64,000 bases of DNA, from contig BQKZ01000889.1 in assembly GCA_036244855.1 (NCBI GenBank), positions 54,375 through 118,374 of the forward strand, in the 5' to 3' direction. Below, piece by piece: positions 22,857 through 35,072 of this stretch. The translations under genes and the position numbers were made by a program. The stretch's first letter is position 1; every line of letters begins with the position of its first letter. Origin of the DNA: Temnopleurus reevesii (taxonomy: Eukaryota; Echinodermata; Echinoidea; Temnopleuroida; Temnopleuridae). The notes under the pieces were generated by a model, which ran no database searches, was not told where the DNA came from, and worked only from the letters and a program-made list of their open reading frames with translations.

Positions 22857-23340
22857 TATTGTCTCTTCGTTTTGAAATAATTATCACTTGTTCAATCAAA
22901 GTAAAATTTATTGAGGTCGATTTTAGATCTATTTTCTTGCCATAAATTGATGATGATATATTGTGTAAGAATGCAAGTTCAATTTGGTGGATTGTAATAT
23001 TTCCATCTTGTGAAACCTATTTTAAAAAAATGAAATGTTGAGTTCATATTCCCATATATTTAATGTTATGACAAAAGTGCATGTAAGGGAAAGGTTTGCA
23101 GAGCTGGCGGAGGAATATTCTTGTATTTTTGTGCGAGGTGATAAATCTATATTTGATGGTATGATTGATCTTTTGATTAAACATGATTCTGGGAGATTGA
23201 TACGGAACTACTTTAACAGCTGCTTAAAACCCAATCACTGCATCAATCCTTGTCGCTATTCCTCCATTACATACCCCCAGACTGCGGGGGCGCTCTCATA
23301 TTCAAACCGTCTCTCTCGTTTCCCTCTCGTTGAGCGATGA
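22857..23340 (+). other. Unrecognised plus-strand ORF (23035-23340)
   Basis: A 101-codon frame begins MLSSYSHIFNVMTKVHVRER and contains a charged, complex stretch (ELAEEYSCIFVRGDKSIFDG). It is not low-complexity, but no domain is recognised, no upstream acceptor is clear, and the 3' half changes character. It could be an exon or chance. Confidence 0.25.
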
Positions 23341-23760
23341 TGGTGCTTTGGCGTTGCCAGGAGAGTGGCCCTGGTCACAAGCCCTCTACACATCCTAATC
23401 GCAGCCAGAGTACAGCTAAACAAACAGTTGCTTATTTGAGTGTTAGGTCCAGCGATATTGGCTATGGATAACGATCCATAATGTTAGCTATCAAGTAGGG
23501 GGTTTGCCCGGTGGCAGCGAGCGGTCTAACAAGAAATGGATGCATATTATCTCAGGGATGTATTCCCAAATCACCTGGTTTATTCACTCTCTGTTTCTCT
23601 GATCTATTTTCAGTGGGCCGAAATCGGTTTGAATATATGTCTTGTCAGAGATCTAGTTTTTGCACGTCGGTTGACCGATGCGTCTTGGCTGACCAATCGA
23701 TCAGTGGTCAACGGTACAAAGCTCCAGAGAGAATGAGAGAGAGAGAGAGAAAGAAAAAGT
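23341..23760. other. CpG-richer patch, function unknown
   Basis: CpG words are frequent (CCCGGTGGCAGCGAGCGG, GCACGTCGGTTGACCGATGCG). Two overlapping plus-strand frames (23511-23777, 23536-23736) have no domain. A GA run closes the patch near 23733. It is a candidate regulatory or exonic region only on composition. Confidence 0.2.
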
Positions 23761-23940
23761 TACAATATATGGTTTAACCAAGGAGTTGACCATCTCTAAG
23801 CACTGTGAGCTGATCAGACAAAGAAATTGGACAACGTGAAGAACTCAAATTCAAATCTTCACGATAGATTTTACACCTTTTAGTATGCTCCCTACATATT
23901 CAGTGATCAGATACAATACCTAATCTATATATTACATAGT

Positions 23941-24071
23941 ATAATCAATTTCTGTAAAATTTAGTGTGTCATTGGACAATAGATCTGAACATTCTGTATT
24001 GACACATGCAAACAGAACAATTACAAGCTGGTTTCAATTTCAATAGCATTACAAGGAGCATTAAAGTGCTG
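23941..24071 (+). mobile_element. MITE family C, truncated copy
   Basis: It opens near the family terminus (TTTCTGTAAAATTTAGTGTG) and continues through GGACAATAGATC, AACAATTACAAGCTGG and ATTACAAGGAGCATT, all shared with the copies at 44073 and 48143. The right inverted repeat is missing. Confidence 0.65.
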
Positions 24072-25289
24072 TCCCACTTTATTTGGTCAGAAAAATGTCC
24101 ACTACGGGCACATTCATGCTAACTTCATATTGCATTATTTCTTTGCAAGATAAGAGGAAGAGAAGGCTCTTTTGTTTTGTATAGCTATCAGGCAGACTTG
24201 AATGGGAGCGATTGCTTTGTCCAATATCTTTGTCCGTTCAGCTCTCAGTGACGGTCTTGACCAGCTCCCCTGTCAGTCAGAAGCTGAAGTCCATCATATG
24301 GTCAATACTAGAGTTCGTTCCAGGTCACTACTTTGTGTCACGCTTGACCGATGAGTACTCCATTAAATCTCTGTTTACTCACAGTAATGCTAGTCTTGTA
24401 TAAAGCCACTACTGGATCAATATCTCTGTCGCTCATCAATCATTTGTCCTTTAAAGGTAGAAAACTACATTTGCACATATTACGGAAATGCTTACAACTT
24501 GTTGTGTACCTCAGATATGCCAAAATAATAACCTCTCTGAAGTATTTTGGTCGAATGTGGTCCAGAATATTTAATTCAAAAAAAAATATATTCTATCATA
24601 ATTCATCTTGAAACCAACGGTATCGCGATACTCCTAGCGTATTCCGGTACCACACACACACACAAAACGTAAGAGCACGTACAGTGCGCACTTCAATACA
24701 CTGACACAACATACAGAATACGCACTGAGAGAGACTCTTGCGCTATTGGTCAACGAGGAGTTAACGGCTGTTTTGAACTTTGAACGTACGGTGAATTAGG
24801 TCGGTGCCCGAATAGAAGAATTATTATTGGAATAACTATAAATGCTCCTATCATGAGCTATCTTTGTGCTTAATTGATTGGTGATAAATTCTAACATTTA
24901 GTACTCTTCAACATAACACAACAATCTTGGAAAGTCAAATTTTAGGCTGCAAAAGTAGTATTCTACCTTTAACTTCCTCTCTGATACCAGACTGCATCCA
25001 GGAGCGAGATGCGTATCAAGTATTACAAACATCTTTGAGATTGGAAATAGATTGAGCATGTCAAATCAAAGAATTTTTAGAGTAAAACTAATAATTTCTT
25101 GATCAAATGGAATCATTTTCTTCCCCCCAATACATGTTTCAGATATTTTAAGAATAGTTTTGCAAATGATTCATGAGAATGTTTGCTTTCAAATGAATGG
25201 TTCACCATATAATTGTAATTGGTCTTTCCATTTCAGATTTCTTTTCTACATTTATTAAACCATCCATTGGTGAATGTTATAATCCTCAT
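24072..25289. other. Mixed stretch without a supported gene
   Basis: It holds a short AC repeat near 24650, a CpG-richer patch at about 24612-24800 (GGTATCGCGATACTCC, a near-palindrome at 24619) and the repeat segment 24828-24883 shared with 19793. The frame 24212-24403 is unrecognised. Confidence 0.35.
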
Positions 25290-25405
25290 AGCACGATATA
25301 AACTATTTCGTAAAATAAAGTGTGTCATGGATAATAGATCCATATGCTGTGTATTGAACTGCGCGGACATTACAATCACAAGCCGGTTCCGTTTTGAAAA
25401 GCTTT
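25290..25405 (+). mobile_element. MITE family C, truncated copy
   Basis: It starts GCACGATATAAACTATTTCG, matching the family terminus, then AATAGATCC, GTATTGAACTGCGCGGACAT and CAAGCCGGTTCC. The right end is not found. Confidence 0.7.
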
Positions 25406-25628
25406 ATACTTTATGCATGAAGAGTCATGAAGTTAAAATCATATTTTGTTTGCTTATTATCCCTAATATCCACAAAAGAGATGTAAGTTCATTGAATAAA
25501 TGGTTTGCAAAGCAAGACTAGCAATATACACATTGTGCATTTTATTGACAGTTGATTAGCAGTATTGGTTACAATGTTAGTTTAGGCATCAGCCTGTCAG
25601 TTGAAGTCTGATTGTTGTAATAACAGTT

Positions 25629-25787
25629 ATGAGGTTTGCCAGACAAGCTTTCCATATGCACACAGGAGGATCGCTACGCAGATTTCATATTTTGGGGTTG
25701 AACCTTTTCCTCCATGGATATGATATTATTAAAGAAATCATTGATAATTTCCATGAAGGGCATATAAACCAGGTACGTAGGCATGAT
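25629..25787 (+). other. Open frame ahead of a donor-like GTACGT, unrecognised
   Basis: A frame from the ATG at 25629 encodes a complex segment ending near DIIKEIIDNFHEGHINQ, followed by ACCAG and GTACGT. Downstream the same frame runs into a foldback repeat. No family is recognised, and the acceptor side is weak. A chance frame is just as likely. Confidence 0.2.
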
Positions 25788-25956
25788 TTTCTGAAGGGGG
25801 GTCAAATATGCCTAAAACTCCCCTTGCAGCCACAAAGAAACAAGAAATGCCCTGTGTATCAAAGTCAGTTTCATTATTTTTTTCTGGCTTCAAAAGAGGG
25901 GGAATTTTTTCAAACCATCAAACCCCCCCCCCCCGACTACGCCCTTGCAAAAAGGG
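25771..25956. mobile_element. Foldback element with poly-G/poly-C arms
   Basis: The left arm (GTAGGCATGATTTTCTGAAGG then a G run) and the right arm (a C run, 25925-25934, then GACTACGCCCTTG) are inverted relatives of a GGGCGTAGCC...GGGGG type end. It is compact and noncoding. Confidence 0.5.
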
Positions 25957-27009
25957 TGTTGCAAAATGGGTACAAATGAAATCTAACATGTAACAACATT
26001 ATGTATAAACATACTAAAACCATTTAATTGTTCATTAATTCTCTGCAGCACTTGTTTCAAACACTTGTCGCTATGACAGCCTCACACAACATCACTGTGT
26101 TTGAATTGCAGATTCATGAGATTGCAAATATAATTAATGTAATATTACATTTCTACGTAACAAATGAATGTGGTCATGCGACCAATGATTATGACTCATA
26201 GAAATAGTCATTAAATCAACAAGTATTATGCTCAATGCAAGACTGAGATTATGAATGTTTAAATAGCATCATAAACGATTTGTAGAAATCGTGCTATTCT
26301 TCGGCAATATTGTGATTTCATTGGCAATTATTTTTAGAAGGAGCAAGGTAAAAAGGCATTCATTAAAAAGCATAGGGCAAGAAAATGGAGCTTACTCCTG
26401 TATTTTATGTCTTTAAGTGGTGATAATTTTGGTTCATATGTATTTTATGTTCATTTATCAGGTGGAGTAGTTTCCATTTTTATTATCAGTTCTCCACTTT
26501 GCAAATTACATCTCTTATTCATCCCTCAATATTTTGTCTTGTTATTTTTTCCTTACATTGAAATATGTGAATATGTACATGTATATATTCATGATCTTGG
26601 GAAGTTGTTCATGAGAGAGCGCCTGAGAGAAAAAAAAATGCATCTTTTAATGTAGTAATGTTCTACTAAAGATAACAATAAATAATTTCATATTTCATAA
26701 TGAAAGCAGTAAATTGTTAATAGAAAGGAATAATGCACAAATTATACCAAGCCAGAATGAGGGGTTTTGTTGAAGTAACGTTTAGTTTTAACTTTTACTC
26801 GTGTAGCATACCGTATATACTGTGCGGCCAAATGGATGAGCTTCTCATGATATTTATAGCATCACAAGAAACTTACTTCAAATGCATCATGTTAAAAGTA
26901 TCTTAAAAAAGACCCAGTAACTGTTGAAAGTGACATTCTTCCTCTTATTATGTGATGATACTTACTTTGTCAAATGTTTTGCCAAATCAAGGGTAAACCA
27001 CTCTTATAG
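25957..27009. other. AT-rich stretch, nothing recognised
   Basis: No gene or known repeat is seen. The frame 26407-26655 is hydrophobic but lacks a domain and splice context. Confidence 0.55.
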
Positions 27010-27164
27010 AGTGTTGTTCAAAATCAACTGCAAATCAACTGCACCTTTATTAATTGTAATCGCATTTTCATTCTCGCACGGTATGCATATTTAGCAAGAC
27101 GCGCATGAAACAATGATTTTGATTGGCGAATTCAGATCAATTGCAACTTTTGAACAACACCCCT
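27010..27164 (-). mobile_element. MITE family B (155 bp), second copy
   Basis: The ends are GTGTTGTTCAAAATCAACTG and, read from the right, GTGTTGTTCAAAAGTTGCAA. The interior aligns with the reverse complement of 20499-20668, for example through GCACGGTATG and AAACAATGATTTTGATTGGC. Noncoding. Confidence 0.8.
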
Positions 27165-27745
27165 TAGAATTATTTTTGAGAATCCCTTCTTAGTATACAA
27201 CTCTTACAAAAGGATACTGAACTTGTGTTTATATGTATTCCAGATTACTTAGCTGTTCGCAGGTAAAGTACAAATTGCCATTTGTTAGGATTTTTAAGGA
27301 AAGTAAAATCTTAACTCAATCCCAATTGATAAGATGATCTTTAGAACAGACATTTCACAAAGTCACTTTTATTGATATTTTTAGACATGGGAAATGAAGG
27401 GTTTTATCGAGAACTAGTTTAGTTAAGTGGTAAATCTGATTAAAAAGATGAATTATGAATTTAAGGATTATGATCGATCAGACACAATATTATTATCCAT
27501 GATTTCCCAGAAGAATACTTCCTCTATCTCTTTGTTTATTATTGTTGACCTTTTCACACTGACCTCCTTTTTTGTTATAAACATGAGAAAATTATTTCGA
27601 CCATGATGTGTGTAAGCATAGGTTAGAGTATATACAAGTATATTCGAGAGGGAAAAAAATTGTGGGAAGATTATTGAGACTACTCTTGCACAAGGGAAAT
27701 TACAAAACATAGCCAAATAATGCTTGTTTACAGCACTCCTTAAAC
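27165..27745. other. AT-rich stretch, nothing recognised
   Basis: The minus-strand frame 27468-27716 has no recognisable domain. There is no other structure. Confidence 0.55.
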
Positions 27746-27747
27746 CA

Positions 27748-28019
27748 GATTGGTGGTGTAGTGGTCATGACTCTCGCCTTTCAATCAGAGCGTCGAAGGC
27801 TCAAGTTCCACCCATGGTGTTAATTTCCTTCAGCAAGAAATTGATTTACACTGTGCTGCACTCAACCCAGGTGAGGCAAATGGGAACCTGGTAGGAAAGA
27901 GCGCTGCGCTGGTGGCTGCCGGGCTAAAGCCAGGGTAATAATGTTGCATTAATTGTAGAGCACTTAGAGACCTTTATCAGAGGTAATTAGCGCTATATAA
28001 GAATTGCATATTATTATTC
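27748..28019 (+). mobile_element. tRNA-derived SINE (family A), old copy
   Basis: Head TGGTGGTGTAGTGGTCATGA, body CAACCCAGGTGAGGCAAATG and tail TAGCGCTATATAAGAATTG then ATT. The B box is mutated (GGCTCAAGTTCCAC in place of GGTTCGAATCCCAC), so this copy is probably transcriptionally dead. Confidence 0.85.
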
Positions 28020-29009
28020 TCTTTTTTTCTCACTCATTAAAATTTATTGCTCTATTAGCATGGGCCCACTTCTTCAATTTTTTCATTGAATTCAAACAAA
28101 CTTATCCTAGTTACTACTAAAGTATGTTATTCATTTCCACATTCAAAATCACAATAAATTTATTCAATCCTCAATCTTTCATTCTCCAAGTCATTTCCAT
28201 AGAAACAAGAGAGTTTACTGTAGTATAAAGTTTGTATATCCCTCCTCCTACTCATTCATTGCTTCAGCACCCTGTTTCCATGATTATAACGCACAAATTT
28301 CAAGAAGGTATACATTTTATAACAGTTTATGCTAATCTTTTCTCAGTTTTTGTCCGCACATAAATCTTCTGAAAGGTTTTACGCGGAGAAGGATTAAATG
28401 TCTTTAAGTCTGCCCTTTACTATTTTCCCTGTTTTATAGACAGGTAATGAATGTTTATGGGAGGTGAATTTCTTCAAGTGATAATAAAGGATGATGTTCA
28501 TAACAACATGCCACTATTTGGTGGCTACATGACATTTTGTATAGTGAGCATCCTTCCGCTAAACAAGTGATTTATCTGTATTGAAGATTTAAAGGTACAC
28601 CCTTTGACCAGATGAGCAATCCAGACAATGATAATGATATACCGTATTTGCATTAAAATTACTGGAAATATATCATCAACAGATAGGGGACACATCATTA
28701 GCATATTCCTGGGGGCCAAACTAGCTGCACCACACCCCCCCCCCCCCCCCCCCNNNNNNNNNNNNNNNNNNNNNNNNNNNNNNNNNNNNNNNNNNNNNNN
28801 NNNNNNNNNNNNNNNNNNNNNNNNNNNNNNNNNNNNNNNNNNNNNNNNNNNNNNNNNNNNNNNNNNNNNNNNNNNNNNNNNNNNNNNNNNNNNNNNNNNN
28901 NNNNNNNNNNNNNNNNNNNNNNNNNNNNNNNNNNNNNNNNNNNNNNNNNNNNNNNNNNNNNNNNNNNNNNNNNNNNNNNNNNNNNNNNNNNNNNNNNNNN
29001 NNNNNNNNN
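28020..29009. other. AT-rich stretch ending in poly-C and an assembly gap
   Basis: No gene is seen in 28020-28734. A 19-bp poly-C (28735-28753) abuts 256 N (28754-29009). The open frames across the gap are meaningless. Confidence 0.85.
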
Positions 29010-29204
29010 GGTTAATCCTTTATCCACCCTTGTACAGTATTTTGATCACAATCAAAATCACATTTGATTAAGTTTGGAATTTTGAAGAAAAAAAAGTGTC
29101 CTTTAAAACTAATGCAAGTTCATTTACAAAATTGAAATAAGCGTTATGCAATTCTATTCAAATCTTCCATGTTTAACTTTGCAGAATTATCCTGACCAAT
29201 AGCG

Positions 29205-29395
29205 GATCCAGGGGGAGCTCGTCCAAGGGTAGCGAACCCCACCCCTATTAGTGTGGTGACAGACTGATATGTAGATGAGTACCTCTCCCCTTTTTTGGCT
29301 CTCTTACTAGGTATGAGGAACCTTTTCCACTTTTTTGTTGCCAGCCAAGCGTGGCTGCCCCCACCCTCTATTGAGTACTCCTTGATCTGCCTCCG
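29205..29395. mobile_element. Foldback element with GGATCCAGGGG-type ends
   Basis: It begins TAGCGGATCCAGGGGGAGC and ends CCTTGATCTGCCTCCG, an eroded inverted match. It is related by its ends to 58244-58371 and to the right arm at 57133-57172. Noncoding. Confidence 0.45.
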
Positions 29396-29639
29396 TTGAT
29401 GATATTCGTGATCAAAACTCTAGTAAGAGCAATTTGCCCTCACCTATTCATAATGCATTATTCCAGTATCCAAAATGTTGCAGATGAGTATAATGCCATG
29501 GCAATGAAGATGCTGGTGAAAGTTTTAAGCATCTAAGTTTGAAATTCCCTTCTGATTTGTGTAGGAAGTTCAACAAGTCAAGAACAAAAGGACTGTATAT
29601 GTACCATGATTACTCATCTCAGAGTCTAATGCCTAATTC

Positions 29640-30540
29640 CGTCTTCATAGCAGACGGTTTGTCTTGATTGGCCGGCCGACGGTATGAGTCAAACTCGGTT
29701 GTTGTCGCTTGGGCACGTCGCCAAGCACATTCAACGAGAAGAACAAGTGTCCTCCGCCCCTACCTACATCGATTCTCACCAACCAGAGTTGACGTTTCTC
29801 ATTTATGTCACGCGAATGCCAGACAAATCTTCCCATATAGTTTATGTGTGATGTAACAAAAGATCTTTGCTCTTCAAATTCCCTCTGCCGGGCGACCCTT
29901 TGTCAAATGATAAACATTAAAAACCAATATATGCATCGTAACACATGGCAACTGCCAAGGTGCGATAACGTCTAAAATATAGACGATCTGGCCATGTCAA
30001 TACGTCTAGATTTGCCATCATGCATACGATGAAACGAGACCATGCTCTAGCGATTCAGATGTTTGCGTGCACAGAGAGGTAGCCATCATTGCTTGCATTT
30101 CTTATCACCCAGTTTGAATTAAACAGCCGTTTTGTATGCTGCGCTCCCTCTGTAGACAGCGTTGTTTGTTGTAACGACACATTTTGCACCATCCAACGCA
30201 CACTTAGGCCCACTCACCCCGCGATATAGAAATGAACAGCACTTGTTTGACTATGTGCTCCTGAGCATTTTGGATTGCGACAGGGGTCTTTGGTTTAGAA
30301 AACGCAAATCTCTTTCTCTCGTTCTCTCGTTTCAAGTATTTGGCAGTGTTTAAACTCATTGTGGAAAGCGTTTCCATGAAGCATGATGATGATGATGATG
30401 TCATCATAGGCCGTGAGATTTATTAGTTCTTCCTCCCATGCCGTCCAGTGGTAACATATTAGACGCATTGAGAGTGAGCGTATAGCGCACCTGTCGGACG
30501 TACACATTACAGTACACAGCCTAATAGGCTATTTGTGTGA
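29640..30540. other. CpG-richer 900-bp patch, possible regulatory region
   Basis: CpG is markedly more frequent here than in the flanks (GGCCGGCCGACGG, GTCGCTTGGGCACGTCGCC, GCCGGGCGACC). Overlapping frames are open on both strands at 29645-29856 and 30162-30507 with no domains. A TGATGATGATG run at about 30385 leads into TGTCATCATAGG. It could hold a promoter, an exon or conserved noncoding DNA; the sequence alone does not decide. Confidence 0.25.
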
Positions 30541-31520
30541 AGACTTGCAGACTAGTCATGTGACGTACAGTAATTCAAATGGTTGAACTATTTTTAGCAA
30601 CTTATAACAGAGATTGAGAAGTTACAGATAATGAAAAAGTACCTTTAAATAAGATAGTGAAAAACATGTTGAATCTCTTAAAAGATATATGCGCCATGAG
30701 CGTCTTTAGTGACGGAGTGTTGCGCTTTACAAGTTTACACTATTATTATTATTATTATTATTAAAAAAAACATATTACTATTAATATGAAAATCAATGAT
30801 CAGTTAAAAATTAGAGTCACTATGGTTTTTATGTCATGCGATTCCCTCAATTGATCAAAACGGTTTGAATTTTCCTTGTCTCGATTAAAATGAAAAACAA
30901 AGTTGTATTAAATGCAGAATATTTTATGCAGGTGACAATATATCCAGTTCCTATTGTCTATTCCTCTACACTCTTCTTCAAATAGAGATTACAATTCAGT
31001 GAAGTATATGGAGAGGAGTTGTATTTACTTTGCCAATTTGATAATTAGATTGAGTGCCACTCCGCAGTGATTTCATATCATAAATAATAAATCTGTTCAA
31101 CCTGGCATACAAAGTTGGCATTTCATAACAAAAGATTGAAAATTCTCAATCCATCTGCCTTGTGTGAGTGCTATACAACACAGTAAGCTATGTGGATTTT
31201 ATGAAATGCTATATGATATGGCATAGGTTGAACTTAAATATGGAGAACTTAATGCTTTCCATATTAATTTTTCCCTGTGTTCTATTTCCATATCCCATTG
31301 GAGTAGATGTGTACTCGTAGATTGTACATTTGTTTTCTGAAATATTCATAGGTTTCATCCGCTTGGTAATTTCTAACTAGTGATAAAGTAGAGATCATTG
31401 GGCTTTGAGTATCTGAAATATATCTAATTCTTAGTTATATTCTTAATAAACATCTATTAGTAATTGTATTCTCAATACTTATACTCTTTAAAATAATATT
31501 GAAATGAATAGATAGTGACC
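30541..31520. other. AT-rich stretch with a SINE-like tail
   Basis: GTGTTGCGCTTTACAAG followed by an ATT repeat at about 30715-30762 resembles a SINE 3' end of a different subfamily. Nothing else is seen. Confidence 0.4.
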
Positions 31521-31663
31521 ACCTGCCTATAGTGGCCACCTTCATTGGTTTCTTCCAGACAAAAAGGTGTGTTATAGAACCTGTCTATAGAGGTCACCTG
31601 TCTAGAGTGGCCACTTTATCTGTTTACCTTGGATAACCAATATAGAAAGGTTTTATTGTATTA
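31521..31663. mobile_element. MITE family D (CAAACCTG/GGCCAC type), eroded copy
   Basis: It contains ACCACCTGCCTATAGTGGCCACC, a second inner block (GTCACCTGTCTAGAGTGGCCAC) and ends GGTTTTATTGTATT, in the family order seen at 50429 and 58452. The left terminal ACAGTCAAACC is lost. Confidence 0.6.
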
Positions 31664-31952
31664 TTGATACTATCTCTGCTCCAGAGAGCGGACTGTGTGT
31701 TAAAAAAAGGCAATTACTTAAATCTTTAAAGCAAGCTATATATGAACTCAAAAATCTGCTCATTTAACACTACAGGTATATGTTATTGAGTAAATACTCT
31801 GATAAAAACAAAGATGATACGCGTGTTCATCAATGTAAACTGTGATTTAACTTTACCAAATCAGTGTTAAATTTTTGACATAATATTTATTTAAGATATT
31901 TGTCTGACAGGTTATCAATGGCAGCAGAATACACAGAAGCTAAACAGGTTGA

Positions 31953-32108
31953 TACAGTCAAACCTGCTTTAGCGACCACCTGTATTGAAAGACCACTTTT
32001 CTTGACTCTCTAAAATAGAATTTACATGTAGATAGATCTGTCTATAGAGACCACCTGCTGTTAAAGACCCCATTTTCTGTCTCCTTTAGATAGGTTCGTT
32101 TGACTGTA
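31953..32108. mobile_element. MITE family D (156 bp) with both ends
   Basis: The left end TACAGTCAAACCTGCTTTAG and the right end, read in reverse, TACAGTCAAACGAACC form terminal inverted repeats. Inside are repeated ACCACCTG blocks. Noncoding. Similar sequences recur at five places in this window. Confidence 0.75.
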
Positions 32109-32427
32109 CTTTTGTACCCTAAATCACACTTATCCGGTGTTTAGCCAGGAATTAAGCTAGTGAAAACCTGGCATTTCCCCACTCTGTAATGCACTCTGGC
32201 TTTTTTTTTGTCAATTACTATTGTCCTGATTTATTTTCTGATATGGCTAGAAAATGTCCAGTATTTACCTTGCTGTTCACTTTATAAGCGGGAATGAGAT
32301 TGGGGAAAATGTCATGCAGGACACCTAAAAGACAAGTGACAATAATTACACAAGCAATACTTGAGGAGACGGACAGAAATAGAACAAAAGAAACCTGTTG
32401 CTCCAGAAGCAATAATCTTAAAGAATA

Positions 32428-32500
32428 TCTGAGGCCAAAAATAATAATTTACTAGATGGATGTGTACATTAAAACCAATATCCAAAAGCATTCCCTAACA
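32428..32500 (+). mobile_element. Fragment related to the LINE-like remnant at 41845
   Basis: CCAAAAATAATAATTTACTAG followed by TGTACATTAAAACCAATATCC parallels the segment at about 41899-41960. It is short and decayed. Confidence 0.4.
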
Positions 32501-32568
32501 TTAATGAATAGTTTAGTTATCAAAATAATGAATTAATACTCCTGATGAATCAAAAGATGGCATATATA

Positions 32569-32825
32569 AAGACTTCAAGACACATAAGGGAAAGTTCATG
32601 CATGGTAGAGAACTCTTCTGGAGCGCATGTAAGACCTGTGGAGCCTGAGTCGATCAATTTCCTCTTAACTCCTTTACTATTAATCCGCATCAAGCTGGAT
32701 GAAGTTATGTTGGTTAATTTTATCCACTTAAGCAATACACAAATTATATTTATACCTTAGATACCTTTTAAATTGGTAGCAATAACTGCATTATTGACAC
32801 ATGAAGCGAACACAATGGAATGCGT
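32569..32825. repeat. Duplicated segment at contig join, copy 1
   Basis: It matches 32827-33095 closely from AAGACTTCAAGACACATAAG through GCGAACACAATGGAAT, with scattered mismatches, and ends at the single n at 32826. It is probably allelic contig overlap. Confidence 0.8.
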
Positions 32826-32826
32826 N

Positions 32827-33095
32827 AAGACTTCAAGACACATAAGAGAACGTTCATGCATTGTAGAGAACTCTTCTGGAGCGCATGTAAGACCTGTGGA
32901 GCCTGAGTCGATCAATTTCCTGTTAACTCCTTAACTATTAATCCACATCAAGCTGGATGAAATTCTGTTGGATAATTTTATCCACTTAAGCAATACACAA
33001 ATAAAAAATCATATATTTTTAAACTTCAGATACCCTTCAAATTGGTAGCAATAACTGCATTGTTCACACATGAAGCAAACACAATGGAATTCGTC
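32827..33095. repeat. Duplicated segment at contig join, copy 2
   Basis: It starts directly after the single n. Differences from copy 1 are mostly single bases plus a small indel near 33000, a level that fits allelic variation in a highly heterozygous genome. The paired frames 32545-32760 (plus) and 32550-32735 (minus) have no domain. Confidence 0.8.
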
Positions 33096-33300
33096 TGATC
33101 AGTGGAGCAGCCGTCAGAAGCTCTTCATACCTGCGAATCTTAGGTGTGTACGTAGTGTCAAATCTGACAGGTTCGGAGAGTTCAGCTCGCCGAACCAGAA
33201 AGATATGGGTCGGTTATTGAGGGTAGTGGTAGCAAGTTGAAAGGTACACGAAGCTTATTGATCCAGGGTGCATCTTGGGATTGGAGAAGGTTTATTAACG
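33096..33300. other. CpG-richer patch with small hairpin
   Basis: GGTTCGG and CCGAACC (33168-33194) can pair around 13 nt. The flanks are CpG-bearing. A very short frame follows ATCTGACAG and precedes GGGTAGTGG, but it is too weak to call an exon. Confidence 0.25.
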
Positions 33301-33309
33301 AGTGTTGCT

Positions 33310-33510
33310 GTATAGATTGACAGAGGAAGAATGGGGGAGGGAGGAGGAGAAATACAAGAATAAAATGTAAAAAATAGAAAGAGAGGGGTTAAGTCTTAAG
33401 ACAGAGACACAAGCAGAGAAAGGGAAGAGCATAAGAATGATAGAATCTGACAGAGACAGAGAGAGAGCAAGAAAGAGAAGAGAGAGATGGAGAGAAGAGG
33501 TGTGAGATAA
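33310..33510. repeat. Purine-rich tract
   Basis: AG-rich plus strand, including AGAGAGAGCAAGAAAGAGAAG. No gene. Confidence 0.7.
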
Positions 33511-34610
33511 TTATAGATAACAATCAAAGACGAAAATATCTAGAATTTTCAAATTTGACAACATATAGTTGGGTACCATGAAGAACCTGATTTTCAATTA
33601 TATCCTCTCCAGAAATTAATACTCTCTTTTAACAAAACTAGTCAAACAACAAATAAAAACTTTGCTTTACTAGTTTTTTAAATGTCAAGTGTTGTTAATT
33701 TTGAGTCATGATTGACATGAACTAGAATACAAAAGTCAAGCCAATTGTGTTGATGTGATTTGACAAGTTTATTGTTCTGGTGTAGTATGACAACAAACCA
33801 ATATATATTTAGATTTAATGATGAACATACACTTGTTAAAATGAAATCCATTATTTCATGTTCTTACCAAAGTCACACCCGTAAACAGCTGCAGATGGAA
33901 AAGGAAAAAGTTTGGAAGATGTAGAATTTAGTGAGTGTTTTTCCACAGTTTGCAGACGAATACAAACATTGATTTAGAATATCCTGTACCATTAATGAGA
34001 GAAATACAGAGGAGCTCAATAACTGGGTCTTTTTTGTTTCACATTTAAAATCAATGATTTCCCCCAAGGGAGACATTTACAAATACTGACAAAACTCATT
34101 TAAAAAACATTTAGAAGGCTTCAAAGATGCTGTTGTGCTAGACAAAATAGTTTCCTTTGATTGAAGAAATTGTGTAAATTATTTGTGAAAATCTTAATAA
34201 CCTGTTTTGAAACTGTCTGCAGCATTTTGTATTTGTGTACTTGGTTGATGCAGTTTTAATGAATTTAATGAATCATTCGAATAAACACATGGAATTTAAT
34301 CATAAAGAATGAAACAGAACCAAAGAAATGTCCCATTAATTTGTGATATTAATAACATGCAAGTGCAGACAGTAAAACTGATAGTTCATACACGGCGTAT
34401 CCCCAAGCACTTTTTGGCGGCTCTGTCTCCGTTACGGACAAAGAGAATAGATACCAGAATATTTTAGTCAATGAATCTCCCCAAAGATGAAACAACACAT
34501 TTATCATTGACAAAATACAGACATGAAGCTGAGAGAAATGAGAATGGAATTCATTTGCATCAGTCGGATTTTGGGTAATAGCCCGCACTGGTACCAGAAA
34601 TCATTAGCTT
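33511..34610. other. AT-rich stretch, nothing recognised
   Basis: The frames 33873-34076 and 34349-34588 (both minus) show no domain. No repeat family is recognised. Confidence 0.5.
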
Positions 34611-34925
34611 AATTAGGAAGTGTAAGACGGGGAGCTTTTTTCTTGAAGATTTTGAGATTGTTGGAGAAGAAGAAACGGGAGATGAAGGGGAAGTGAAAAT
34701 ATGGATTATTCTCCGAAGAGTTGTTGGCTGGGGAACTTTGGATGAGAGGAGAGTGACAGATTTGAGACCACTCAGAAAAGGAGGGGATGATGATGGGATG
34801 GGAGATGGTGATGGAAGAGATGGAGAATGAATGAGAGATGGAGGATGAAGACAAAGGGATAATGATGTCAGTGGTGTTGATGGTGGTGGTGGTGGTGGTG
34901 GTGGGTGAGATGGAGGGTTGTTCAC
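34611..34925. repeat. Purine-rich tract with GGT repeat; possible coding on plus strand
   Basis: The plus strand is purine-rich and ends in a GGT repeat at about 34877-34903. On the plus strand a frame without ATG is open from about 34611 to 34830 and includes LEDFEIVGEEETGDEGEVKI, then RRVVGWGTLDERRVTDLRPL, which looks more protein-like than most. The minus strand is open too (Ser/Pro-rich). Compositional bias can create both, so no gene is called. Confidence 0.3.
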
Positions 34926-35072
34926 ATTCCCGCATCAATTGATCCCATTTCTTTCCCAAAGCAGTGTCATTGTCTTCCAGACACTCAACATGATACCAGT
35001 CTTTGTAAGGGTCAGTTCACACAACCCACCATTCTCTACAAACCAACCAATGTATGAATGCTTAGTTTTGTC

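Noticed and set aside
28628..29071. Frames spanning the N gap
   Set aside because: Most of the reading is unknown sequence and poly-C; no information.
34560..34959. Overlapping minus-strand frames of 116-121 codons
   Set aside because: Pro/Ser/Thr-rich translations of the purine tract and GGT repeat; two frames are open at once, which signals compositional bias.
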